From: an uncultured Muribaculaceae bacterium
GTDB lineage: Bacteria > Bacteroidota > Bacteroidia > Bacteroidales > Muribaculaceae
Direction of reading: 5' to 3'
Assembly (NCBI GenBank): GCA_910587235.1
Contig: CAJUKD010000003.1
Span: forward strand, 72,655-136,654
Length of the DNA: 64,000 nt
Below, piece after piece: positions 8,924 to 17,036 of the stretch (position 1 is its first letter; every line of letters begins with the position of its first letter). The notes under the pieces were generated by a model that searched no databases, was not told where the DNA came from, and was given only the letters and a program-made list of their open reading frames with translations. The position numbers and the translations under genes are program-made.

Positions 8924-9007
8924 ATTGTGTCGTATTTTTCATAAAAGAAGCCGAAACCGGCATTCAAAATTCGGGCTGCGCTTGCGGCTGCTGACGGTTC
9001 TTGTCAA

Positions 9008-9814
9008 CTATTCAGGTAGCAGAACTTTGCGTATGGAGGAATGTAAATGGGGATTGGAAGCGAGGATAGAATGGTTTCTATTATTGCGGATTGATTCGAT
9101 AATGACACCGGCCTCTTTCGCTATAAGTTGTCCGGCCGATACGTCCCACCGATTCAGATTAAGTTCCCAATAGGCGTCGAAGAATCCGGCGGCCGTATAG
9201 CATAAGTCTATTGCCGCTGATCCCATCCGCCTGACTCCGCGTACACATAATGCCATCTTGCATATTTCTGAAAGGTTATTGTCAGGATTATCATTACGGT
9301 CATAGGGCATTCCTGTGGCGACAACTGCCTTTGATAGTTGCACTTTATCTGAACATCGGATAACTTTACCGTTGAACCATGCTCCGATTCCTTTGACAGC
9401 ATAGAAACATTCTCCGAGATATGGGGCGAACACAACTCCAAGCACGGTTTCCTTGTTGTGTTCCAGCCCGATCGAAACACAAAAGGCCGGTAGTCCCATG
9501 GAGAAGTTTGTTGTTCCATCCAGTGGATCGATTATCCAACGCCATTCTCTATTCTCATGTTCTTTGCCTGATTCTTCAGATATGATTCCATGCAAGGGAA
9601 AGTGTTGGTGGATAAAATTGAGTATAAAAGCTTCTGCTTCCTTGTCGGCAACTGTAACGACATCGCTGTCATTAAGCTTGGTCGATTGTTCGAGGCCGTT
9701 TTTCCGAAAATATCTCATGTGTATTCTGCCTGCGTTTTCGGCCATAGTAAAAGCTGCGGACAGCAATTGTTTATAATCGCCTGAATTATCGGGAATAAGC
9801 TTGCTTATATTCAT
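9008..9814 (-). CDS. inositol monophosphatase family protein
   Basis: 268 residues from the ATG at 9814 (MNISKLIPDN). All metal-binding motifs of the family are present: IISEESGKE, then WIIDPLDGTTNFSMGLP, then NRWDVSAGQLIAKEAG near the C terminus. These lithium-sensitive phosphatases act on inositol phosphates, PAP or sugar phosphates. The sequence does not settle whether it is SuhB-like, CysQ-like or another type. A start 14 codons upstream would add a His/Tyr-rich tail unlike the family. A TAACTTTG box at 9874-9881 upstream supports transcription from about 9868. It is a single gene, convergent with tRNA-Gln. Confidence 0.9.
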   Translation of the reverse strand: MNISKLIPDNSGDYKQLLSAAFTMAENAGRIHMRYFRKNGLEQSTKLNDSDVVTVADKEAEAFILNFIHQHFPLHGIISEESGKEHENREWRWIIDPLDGTTNFSMGLPAFCVSIGLEHNKETVLGVVFAPYLGECFYAVKGIGAWFNGKVIRCSDKVQLSKAVVATGMPYDRNDNPDNNLSEICKMALCVRGVRRMGSAAIDLCYTAAGFFDAYWELNLNRWDVSAGQLIAKEAGVIIESIRNNRNHSILASNPHLHSSIRKVLLPE

Positions 9815-10323
9815 ACTCGTTCTATGGATTTTGTGATGATAAAAATATCTCAACAATGCTGTTTGTTCAATCGCAAAGTTAACGAGAATATTTTAACCGA
9901 AGTGATAAATATGTGTTTTTTAATTTCTATAATTCGTCTGCTGAGGTTGGGAATCCGGTCCTTGATTTATCAGGCTTCAGCTAATTGCCATAAGGCGTAA
10001 GTGAAAAATTTCCCTAACTTTGCATCAGTATCCGTAATGGGTGCTATTATTATGAAATTAGTAGCGAATTAAAAACAAAATATACAATGGAAAAAGTAGT
10101 TGAAAAATATGTAGATATTACGAAACACCTGCAACGGAAGTATTAGAACCTAACTTTATAGAATTCCTTAATCAGATATTGCAAAACCCCAAACCTGTTC
10201 TTCAAGAATTAAAAGGCTGGGAGAAAAAAATGTATAAAATAGAATAACGCTACTAACAAGGAAAGATAACCCCTGAACGGTGTTGCTTTCCAAACCATTA
10301 TCGTTAAGATATTCCATTATTTT
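9815..10323. other. intergenic region with a frame-broken small gene
   Basis: About 500 bases between the IMPase gene and the TagI-HD gene. It contains the IMPase -7 box (9874-9881), a plus-strand TAACTTTG at 10015-10022, and the small broken reading frame described at 10087-10247. Nothing else coding was found. Confidence 0.5.
10087..10247 (+). pseudogene. small protein gene broken by a one-base frameshift
   Basis: An ATG at 10087 opens MEKVVEKYVDITK, and this frame stops at 10146. Switching near 10125 to the frame two bases on gives a coherent run without stops (TPATEVLEPNFIEFL, then QILQNPKPVLQELKGWEKK) to the TAA at 10245-10247, about 53 residues in all. A TAACTTTG box lies at 10015-10022. 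I do not recognise the protein. The balance of acidic, hydrophobic and lysine residues in both parts looks coding, and one missing or extra base would explain the split. It could be a decayed gene, a sequencing error or a chance pattern. Confidence 0.4.
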
Positions 10324-11553
10324 ATGTCTGGACATATGGATGATTTGATCGACGGCCGTTGTGGCTGGTGTGGAACCGATACATTGTACATTGATTATCA
10401 CGACAATGAATGGGGCCGTCCTGTGCTCGACGACCGTACACTGTTTGAATTTCTTATCCTTGAAAGCGCTCAGGCCGGCCTGAGCTGGCTGACTATTCTG
10501 CGGAAGCGCGAAGGCTATGGTCGCGCTTTTCATGATTTCGATGTCGAGCGCGTGGCGTCAATGACCGATGCCGACGTCGAGAGGCTTATGCAGTTCGAAG
10601 GGATAGTGCGAAATCGTCTTAAAATAAAATCTACAATCACCAATGCTCGCCTGTTTATTGGCATACAGGCCGAATTCGGCAGTTTCCTTGATTATATACG
10701 CTCGTTTTTTTCCGACGGTACACCTGTAGTGCATGAATATCGACGGCTTGAAGAATTGCCTGTTGCTTCAGCCGAATCAGACGCTATGAGTCGCGACATG
10801 AAAAAACGCGGTTTTAAATTTTTCGGCACCACGGTATGCTATGCCTATTTGCAGGCGACTGGTTTTATCGACGACCATCTTACAGCATGCCGGTGTCGTG
10901 CCGGTGTGGCCAACCGCCAGCCGGTCAGCGAAGAACTGCGTTGTTATGTCGAAAGCGCGATTATACCCCGTTATTCGGCGTTTGATAAAGCACATCGCGA
11001 GGAACACGTCCGTTGGGTCATAGAGCAGAGCCTCGAACTCGCTTCACACTATCCGTCGGTCGATATGAATATGGTCTATATTATTGCCGCATTCCATGAC
11101 CTCGGACTTGTCAGCGGACGGGAGAACCACCATCACGACTCGTGTAAGATTCTTGAATCCGACAATTTTCTTAAGGCCCGTTTCGCGCCATGGCAGATGC
11201 GGGTGATGGGTTGTGCCGTAGAAGATCACCGTGCTTCAGGAAAAGAAAAGCCGAGAAGCATCTATGGCATGATAGTCGCCGATGCCGATCGTATGATAGA
11301 TCCTGAAACGATAGTCCGCCGCACCGTGCAGTATGGCCTTGCCAATTATCCGGACCTTGACAGGGACGCGCATTGCCGTCGTGTGGCCGAACATCTTGAA
11401 AACAAATACGGACCCTCGGGCTATCTTAAAATATGGCTCCCGTGGGGGAGAAACGTTGAGCGTCTGGGCGAATTACATGCCATGATGTCCGACAAAGAAA
11501 AAATCGACGCATTCATATATGACATTTTCGATGAAGAGAATGCCAGCCGCTAA
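10324..11553 (+). CDS. DNA-3-methyladenine glycosylase I fused to an HD phosphohydrolase domain
   Basis: 409 residues. Residues 8 to about 195 are a complete TagI, which removes 3-methyladenine from alkylated DNA. It has CGWCGTDTLYIDYHDNEWG with zinc ligands C13 and H26, QAGLSWLTILRKRE, KKRGFKFFGTTVCYAY, and DDHLTAC giving H185 and C189. Residues about 210-400 form an HD-type domain with H227, the HD pair H258-D259 in AAFHDLGLVSG, HHHD at 269-272, H302 and the late aspartates in VADADRMID (320-325). Ordinary TagI is about 190 residues, so the second half is an addition. HD proteins are often nucleotide or phosphate-ester hydrolases; its substrate here is unknown. The start could also be M5. 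No partner gene is adjacent. Confidence 0.88.
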   Translation: MSGHMDDLIDGRCGWCGTDTLYIDYHDNEWGRPVLDDRTLFEFLILESAQAGLSWLTILRKREGYGRAFHDFDVERVASMTDADVERLMQFEGIVRNRLKIKSTITNARLFIGIQAEFGSFLDYIRSFFSDGTPVVHEYRRLEELPVASAESDAMSRDMKKRGFKFFGTTVCYAYLQATGFIDDHLTACRCRAGVANRQPVSEELRCYVESAIIPRYSAFDKAHREEHVRWVIEQSLELASHYPSVDMNMVYIIAAFHDLGLVSGRENHHHDSCKILESDNFLKARFAPWQMRVMGCAVEDHRASGKEKPRSIYGMIVADADRMIDPETIVRRTVQYGLANYPDLDRDAHCRRVAEHLENKYGPSGYLKIWLPWGRNVERLGELHAMMSDKEKIDAFIYDIFDEENASR

Positions 11554-11662
11554 TCTGTTTTAGCTGCCTAAAGCAGATCTCAGACAGATAAAGCCGGTCT
11601 TTTTTTGACAATCAACACATTATTTATATCCTAATCAATGCTGTAATATCGCGAAATATTTG

Positions 11663-11670
11663 TATCTTTG
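11663..11670 (+). promoter_or_regulatory. -7 box upstream of the GH3 gene
   Basis: TATCTTTG matches TAnnTTTG. A clear -33 TTG at the proper distance is missing (CTG at 11641-11643, 19-base spacing), so the promoter may be weak or activator-dependent. The ATG at 11777 would have a leader of about 100 bases. Confidence 0.45.
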
Positions 11671-11776
11671 ACTGTTGTCTTGAATCTTGGAAAGTTTGGC
11701 ATTGATTCCTGCCTGCATTTGAAAAGGTAAAATTGATTTTAAAACTATTGCATAACCACAAAATTTATCACATCGC

Positions 11777-14014
11777 ATGAAAAAAACGATTCTGGCGCTT
11801 GTCGCCATTACCGCTCCATTGCTCCTTGGTGCATCGAAACCGATTTATCTCGATTCGTCCAAGCCGATGGACCTGCGTGTGGATGATGCTTTGTCGCGTA
11901 TGAACCTGAGCGAAAAAATAGCCCTCATCCACGCCCAGTCAAAATTCTGTTCGCCGGGCGTAGCGCGCCTCGGGATCCCCGAATTATGGACAACCGACGG
12001 GCCCCATGGCATACGTCCTGAAGTCCTTTGGGACGAATGGAACCAGGCTGGATGGACAAGCGATTCATGTGTCGCTTTCCCCGCTTTGACCTGTCTGGCA
12101 GCATCATGGAATCCTGACATGTCGGCGCTCTACGGCAAATCCATATCCGAAGAAGCCCTTTATCGTGGAAAGGACGTCCTGCTCGGTCCCGGAGTGAACA
12201 TACTGCGCACACCGCTCAACGGCCGTAATTTCGAGTATATGGGCGAAGACCCGTATCTTGCATCGAAGATGGTTGTGCCTTATATCCGCAATTGCCAGGA
12301 CAACGGTGTTGCGGTATGTGTCAAGCATTATGCGTTGAACAATCAGGAATTCGAACGCCACAATACAAACGTTGTCATCGACGATCGTACGCTCTACGAG
12401 ATATATCTCCCGGCATTCAAAGCAGCTGTAGAAGATGGCGGAGCTTGGTCTATAATGGGTTCCTATAATCTTTACCAAAATCAGCATGTGTGCCATAACG
12501 ACCGTTTGCTCAACAAAATCCTTAAAGGAGAATGGGGCTTCGACGGTGCAGTGATAAGCGACTGGGGCGGAACACACGACACTCGCGAGGCCATCACAAA
12601 CGGCCTTGACCTTGAGTTCGGGACGTGGACCGACGGCCTTTCAATGGGCGCTACCAACGCTTACGACAATTATCACATGGCCCGTCCGTATCTTGAACTT
12701 ATAGAAAAAGGCGAAGTCGGCACCGATGAGCTTGACGAAAAATGCCGCCGTGTGCTTCGTCTGATTTTCCGCACTGCAATGAATAATGAAAAAGGTTACG
12801 GCAGCCTGTGCAGCGACGAACACTACGAAGCCGCTCGCCGTATTGGCGACGAGGGAATCGTTCTTCTTAAAAACAAGAAGAATCTTTTGCCTGTCAGGCT
12901 CGACGGAACCGGCAAGCCCCGCATACTTGTCGTAGGAGAGAATGCCATAAAGATGATGACAGTCGGCGGCGGAAGCTCTTCGTTGAAAGTGCAGCATGAA
13001 GTCTTGCCTCTCGACGGCATACGTGCATTTTGCGGCGACCGTGCCGATGTCGACTTCGCCCGTGGCTATATAGGCGACGTCAATGTGATGCAGGATGGCC
13101 TGAGCACAGGTCAGGATCTGACAGATTCACGTTCGCAGCAGCAGCTTATGGATGAAGCCGTCGCTAAAGCAGCAAAGGCTGATTATGTGATATTTGTAGG
13201 TGGTCTTAACAAAGCCTCCGGACAAGACTGCGAGGATAGCGACCGCAAATCGCTCGGTCTGCCCTACGGACAGGATGAGCTGATTGAAGCTCTGGCGAAA
13301 GCCAACGGCAATCTTGTCGTGGTCAATATCAGCGGCAATCCCGTAGCCATGCCCTGGGTCGATAAAGTACCGGCTATAGTACAGGCTTGGTTCCTCGGTT
13401 CCGAGGCCGGCAATTCTATTGCCGATATACTGTTCGGAGCCGTGAATCCTTCCGGCAAACTGCCTATGACATTCCCTGTGGCACTATCCGACGTCGGCGC
13501 GCATGCCGCCGGCCCGGCTTCCTATCCCGGAATCCGCCGTGAAGGCTCTGACAAATACGACACCGAGTACAGCGAAGGCATCCTTGTCGGCTATCGTTGG
13601 TCTGATGCCAAAAAAATCAAGCCGCTTTTTGCTTTCGGTCATGGTCTGAGCTATACCACGTTTGACTATGGTAAGCTTAAAGCCGACAAAAAGAGCATCG
13701 CCGATGGTGAAAGCATTACATTCACTATTCCCGTGACCAACTCCGGCAAGACAGCCGGTGCGGAAATCGTGCAGCTCTATATATCCGATCCCGAAAGCTC
13801 CGTGATGCGTCCGGTCAAAGAACTTAAAGCATTTGAAAAAGTATATCTGAAACCGGGTGAGACACGCGATGTGAAATTTACAGTCGGCAAAGATGCCCTG
13901 TCATATTTCGATGCCGACAAGCATTGCTGGGTGGCCGAGCCGGGTGAATTCGTTGCTCACGCCGCAGCCGCTTCCGACGACATACGTTCGAGCGTCAGAT
14001 TTTCTCTGAAATAA
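11777..14014 (+). CDS. glycoside hydrolase family 3 beta-glucosidase, exported
   Basis: 745 residues with a signal peptide (MKKTILALVAITAPLLLGAS). The GH3 N-terminal barrel has TTDGPHGIR at 72-80, LGPGVNILRTPLNGRNFEYMG at about 136-156, the KH pair at 183-184 in CVKHYALNNQE, and the nucleophile D262 in VISDWGG. The alpha/beta sandwich and a C-terminal fibronectin-III-like domain (VTNSGKTAGAEIVQLYI, then GETRDVKFTV) follow. The enzyme should release glucose or related sugars from the non-reducing ends of beta-glucosides in the periplasm. It stands alone, with no SusC/SusD pair nearby, so it is not part of a classical polysaccharide utilisation locus here. A terminator follows the stop. Confidence 0.93.
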   Translation: MKKTILALVAITAPLLLGASKPIYLDSSKPMDLRVDDALSRMNLSEKIALIHAQSKFCSPGVARLGIPELWTTDGPHGIRPEVLWDEWNQAGWTSDSCVAFPALTCLAASWNPDMSALYGKSISEEALYRGKDVLLGPGVNILRTPLNGRNFEYMGEDPYLASKMVVPYIRNCQDNGVAVCVKHYALNNQEFERHNTNVVIDDRTLYEIYLPAFKAAVEDGGAWSIMGSYNLYQNQHVCHNDRLLNKILKGEWGFDGAVISDWGGTHDTREAITNGLDLEFGTWTDGLSMGATNAYDNYHMARPYLELIEKGEVGTDELDEKCRRVLRLIFRTAMNNEKGYGSLCSDEHYEAARRIGDEGIVLLKNKKNLLPVRLDGTGKPRILVVGENAIKMMTVGGGSSSLKVQHEVLPLDGIRAFCGDRADVDFARGYIGDVNVMQDGLSTGQDLTDSRSQQQLMDEAVAKAAKADYVIFVGGLNKASGQDCEDSDRKSLGLPYGQDELIEALAKANGNLVVVNISGNPVAMPWVDKVPAIVQAWFLGSEAGNSIADILFGAVNPSGKLPMTFPVALSDVGAHAAGPASYPGIRREGSDKYDTEYSEGILVGYRWSDAKKIKPLFAFGHGLSYTTFDYGKLKADKKSIADGESITFTIPVTNSGKTAGAEIVQLYISDPESSVMRPVKELKAFEKVYLKPGETRDVKFTVGKDALSYFDADKHCWVAEPGEFVAHAAAASDDIRSSVRFSLK

Positions 14015-14032
14015 AATACATAGTATAAAAAT

Positions 14033-14069
14033 AACCGCGGCTGTCGTAAATCGATGGCCGCGGTTTTTT
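14033..14069 (+). terminator. terminator after the GH3 glucosidase gene
   Basis: Inverted repeat AACCGCGGC (14033-14041) and GCCGCGGTT (14057-14065), followed by six T residues. It separates the gene from the convergent DAHP synthase gene. Confidence 0.85.
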
Positions 14070-14083
14070 CGTTGTTTGGTCTT

Positions 14084-15169
14084 TTATTTTCTGTCGCCGG
14101 CAATCGACAGTTGCCTCCTGACTGATTCTTCGTGTACCACCGCAAGGAGTGCTTTCACGAAATCGCTGTTAAGCCCCAGGCTTTCGCCTTCTTCCACTCG
14201 GAGGTGCATCAGTTCGTCGTATCGTCCGGGCTGCACTATCGTCATTGCATTCTTGCGTTTCAGTCGTCCGATTCGGTCTGTTACATCCATCCGTTGGGCA
14301 AGAAGCTCGAGCAACTCGCTGTCGAGAGAATCCACCTGCTCGCGCAGTGACAATAGCAATTCCTGACCGCAGGCATGCTGCCGGGCCGGCAGTGATCTGA
14401 GCAGCCTTTCAAGTTCTGATGGGGTGATTTGCTGTGCGGCGTCGCTCAACGCTTTTTCAGGCTCGCAGTGGCATTCAATCATCAGGCCGTCGAAATTCAT
14501 TTCAAGAGCCTGATGGCAGAGTGGGGCGATAAACTCGCGTTTGCCGCCTATGTGGCTCGGATCGCACAGTATAGGCAACTCAGGAATCCTGCGGTGCAGT
14601 TCTATAGGAATGCGCCATAAGGGAGGATTGCGGTATAAATGTTCGCCATAGGCGCTATATCCGCGGTGTATGGCAGCCATGCGGCTGATACCGGCATTAT
14701 AAATGCGTTCAAGTGCCCCTATCCACAGTTCGAGGTCGGGGTTGACAGGATTTTTCACAAGCACGCACAGATTGTCACGTACATCGTCGGACAAGCCGGC
14801 AAGTGTGTCGGCAATTTCCTGAACGGCAAAAGGATTGGCGGAAGTGCGTGCGCCTATCCACAGAATGTCGATATCGGCAGATATGGCATCGTGCACATGC
14901 TCGCGGGTCGCCACTTCCGTAGCCGTTCTCATGCCGGTGCGTTCCTTGGCTTCGGCAAGCCATTCGAGAGCCGGGCTTCCTATACCCTCGAAGCCACCGG
15001 GTTTTGTCCGGGGTTTCCATACTCCTGCCCTGAAAATCTTGATTCCGGCATCGTGCAGTTGCATGGCTGTGGTCAAGACTTGCGTCCTGCTTTCGGCGCT
15101 GCAAGGGCCGGCAATGATTGTCGGGGCATTATCTTGCGGCTGAAATGTGATGGCTTTCAGATCCTTCAT
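14084..15169 (-). CDS. bifunctional DAHP synthase / chorismate mutase
   Basis: 361 residues. Residues 1 to about 262 are a type I-beta 3-deoxy-7-phosphoheptulonate synthase with GPCSAES at 21-27, RAGVWKPRTKPGGFEG at 47-62, KNPVNPD at 139-145 and CDPSHIGGKRE at 202-212. Residues about 270-361 are an AroQ-type chorismate mutase (LREQVDSLDSELLELLAQRM from 275, then GRLKRKN). The two activities catalyse the first shikimate step and the entry to phenylalanine and tyrosine, an arrangement known in Bacteroidota. The 52-base gap before the PPi-PFK stop carries a strong hairpin (15192-15233). No separate promoter of the usual form was found upstream, so readthrough past that hairpin is possible. Confidence 0.95.
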   Translation of the reverse strand: MKDLKAITFQPQDNAPTIIAGPCSAESRTQVLTTAMQLHDAGIKIFRAGVWKPRTKPGGFEGIGSPALEWLAEAKERTGMRTATEVATREHVHDAISADIDILWIGARTSANPFAVQEIADTLAGLSDDVRDNLCVLVKNPVNPDLELWIGALERIYNAGISRMAAIHRGYSAYGEHLYRNPPLWRIPIELHRRIPELPILCDPSHIGGKREFIAPLCHQALEMNFDGLMIECHCEPEKALSDAAQQITPSELERLLRSLPARQHACGQELLLSLREQVDSLDSELLELLAQRMDVTDRIGRLKRKNAMTIVQPGRYDELMHLRVEEGESLGLNSDFVKALLAVVHEESVRRQLSIAGDRK

Positions 15170-15191
15170 CTATTATCAGGAAAAAATAAAA

Positions 15192-15233
15192 AAAGCCTGC
15201 CGGAAGCATTATTGCTTCCCCCGGGCAGGCTTT
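15192..15233 (-). terminator. hairpin between PPi-PFK and DAHP synthase genes
   Basis: Outer arms AAAGCCTGCC (15192-15201) and GGCAGGCTTT (15224-15233), with an inner GGAAGC/GCTTCC stem. Read on the minus strand it ends in a long T run. It is a terminator for the PPi-PFK message and could also act as an attenuator ahead of the aromatic pathway gene. Confidence 0.8.
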
Positions 15234-15254
15234 CTGCAAGCTGAGATTCGGGGT

Positions 15255-16904
15255 TTATTTATTGGTATGCTCGTATTTGAGTGTCATCGAAGGCTGGTCG
15301 CACACATCTGCTGCACCGAAGTACTGTATGGGTCCGGGATAGATGTAGCATGTGTTGAGCGCCCATTCGTCGCGTTTTGCGGCGAATTTCTGGAAAGGTT
15401 TGCCGTCGAGGCGTACGAGTGCTTTCTGTATCACGGGTTTGTCCTCGGCGTTGCGGCGTTCCATGTTCATCATCATAGTGATAGGTATGCCGCCGGCGAT
15501 CCATTGTACGGCCGGATTCACCAGATTGCGTATCGACGACATGTAGCCGGTCACACCGCCGTTGATAAGTGCTGCGGCATTGTATCCTAGCGAGTAGCAG
15601 TAGTCGGCGTCGAAATTCGAGGGATCGGCGCAGCGTCCTTCGTAGCCGAAGAAGTGGTGTAGCGAGGAGAATTTTCCGTTTGCGGCCTTGAATGCGTCGG
15701 ATTTGGCGAGAGCCTGGCCTACGAGTTCGCTGAGAAGCTTTTCTGTTTCGATAAGCGACACCTGTACGTTGCCGTGGGGGTCGCGGTCGAGCATAAGCTG
15801 CCGCGCTACGGATTCGGGAAGGCTGTTGAGAGCTTCGATGTTCTGCTTGTCAAGATTGTTGAGGATGAAAGCGGTGAGTTCCTCGGTGTTCATTTTTGCC
15901 ACCTCGTCCTTGTGTGCGCCCAGAAGTTCGTTAAGAGCGGAGATCAGACGCTTGAATTCGGGAATGAATTCGATAAGGCCTTCGGGAATAAGAACTGTAC
16001 CGAAATTGTTGCCTTCGGCGGCGCGGGCCGTAACGATGCCGGCGATGTAGTTCACGATATCGTTGAGGCTCATGTTCTTTTCCTCGACTTCTTCGGAGAT
16101 GATGCACACGTTGGGCTGTGTCTGAAGCGCGCATTCCAGAGCGATATGGCTGGCCGAGCGACCCATCAGTTTGATGAAGTGCCAGTATTTCTTGGCCGAG
16201 TTGCAGTCGCGCTGTATGTTGCCGATGACTTCCGAGTAAACCTTGGTGGCGGTGTCGAAACCGAAAGAAGTTTCGATAAGGTCATTCTTGAGGTCGCCGT
16301 CGATGGTCTTGGGACAGCCGATCACCTGTACGCCTGCGTTGATAGCCTTGTAGTATTCGGCCAGCACGGCGGCGTTGGTGTTGGAGTCGTCGCCGCCTAT
16401 GATTACCACGGCGGTGATGCCGAGTTCGCGAAGGATTTCAAGACCTTTGTCGAACTGTTCTTTCTTTTCCAGTTTGGTACGTCCCGAACCGATGATGTCG
16501 AAGCCGCCGGTGTTGCGGTATTCGTCTATGATGGGAGCGGTAAGTTCGATATACTTGTGGTCGACAAGACCGCCGGGACCCATGAGGAATCCGAAAAGGC
16601 GGCTGTCGCGGTGTATTTTCTTGATACCGTCGAAAAGGCCGCTGATCACGTTATGGCCGCCGGGTGCCTGACCGCCGGAAAGGATCACGCCGACATTGAC
16701 AGGCTTGCCTGCTCCGGGGGTGGGGTTCTTTTCGAAACGGATTTCAGGAAGACCGTAGGTGTTGGGGAACAGTTTGCGGATAGCTTCCTGGTCGGCTACC
16801 GATTCTGTAGGACGGCCCTCTACAACCTTTACGGCTCCTGTGAGCACGATGGGGAGCTTGGGCTGATAGGCTGCACGAGCCTTTTGCAAAGCACTCTTTT
16901 TCAT
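15255..16904 (-). CDS. pfp: diphosphate-fructose-6-phosphate 1-phosphotransferase (PPi-PFK)
   Basis: 549 residues, the long PFP form. SGGQAPGGHN at 76-85 is the phosphate-binding loop. GGDDSNTNAA at 170-179 has Asp where ATP-dependent enzymes have Gly (GGDG), which marks PPi use. PKTIDGDLKND at 198-208 holds the catalytic TIDGD. It interconverts fructose-6-phosphate and fructose-1,6-bisphosphate with pyrophosphate, reversibly, in the cytoplasm. It is transcribed alone or with the DAHP synthase gene downstream. Confidence 0.96.
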   Translation of the reverse strand: MKKSALQKARAAYQPKLPIVLTGAVKVVEGRPTESVADQEAIRKLFPNTYGLPEIRFEKNPTPGAGKPVNVGVILSGGQAPGGHNVISGLFDGIKKIHRDSRLFGFLMGPGGLVDHKYIELTAPIIDEYRNTGGFDIIGSGRTKLEKKEQFDKGLEILRELGITAVVIIGGDDSNTNAAVLAEYYKAINAGVQVIGCPKTIDGDLKNDLIETSFGFDTATKVYSEVIGNIQRDCNSAKKYWHFIKLMGRSASHIALECALQTQPNVCIISEEVEEKNMSLNDIVNYIAGIVTARAAEGNNFGTVLIPEGLIEFIPEFKRLISALNELLGAHKDEVAKMNTEELTAFILNNLDKQNIEALNSLPESVARQLMLDRDPHGNVQVSLIETEKLLSELVGQALAKSDAFKAANGKFSSLHHFFGYEGRCADPSNFDADYCYSLGYNAAALINGGVTGYMSSIRNLVNPAVQWIAGGIPITMMMNMERRNAEDKPVIQKALVRLDGKPFQKFAAKRDEWALNTCYIYPGPIQYFGAADVCDQPSMTLKYEHTNK

Positions 16905-17036
16905 TGTAAGACAGTATCTTTTAAGTGGTTGATTGTTGTTTTTGAAAATTTACCGCAAAGGTCGTAAAAAATAACGGTTTTAGAGGTAACAGTTGTGTGA
17001 ATATATGTTTAATAATCTTTCGATGCGGCAAAAAAA

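Noticed and set aside
8676..9173. A plus-strand open frame across tRNA-Gln
   Set aside because: It runs through the tRNA and its terminator, so it cannot be a real gene.
11554..11615. Possible terminator after the TagI-HD gene
   Set aside because: Only a four- to five-base stem before the T run at 11600-11606; too weak to call.
15774..16967. A 397-codon open frame on the plus strand
   Set aside because: It lies fully antisense to the PPi-PFK gene, whose motifs are complete.
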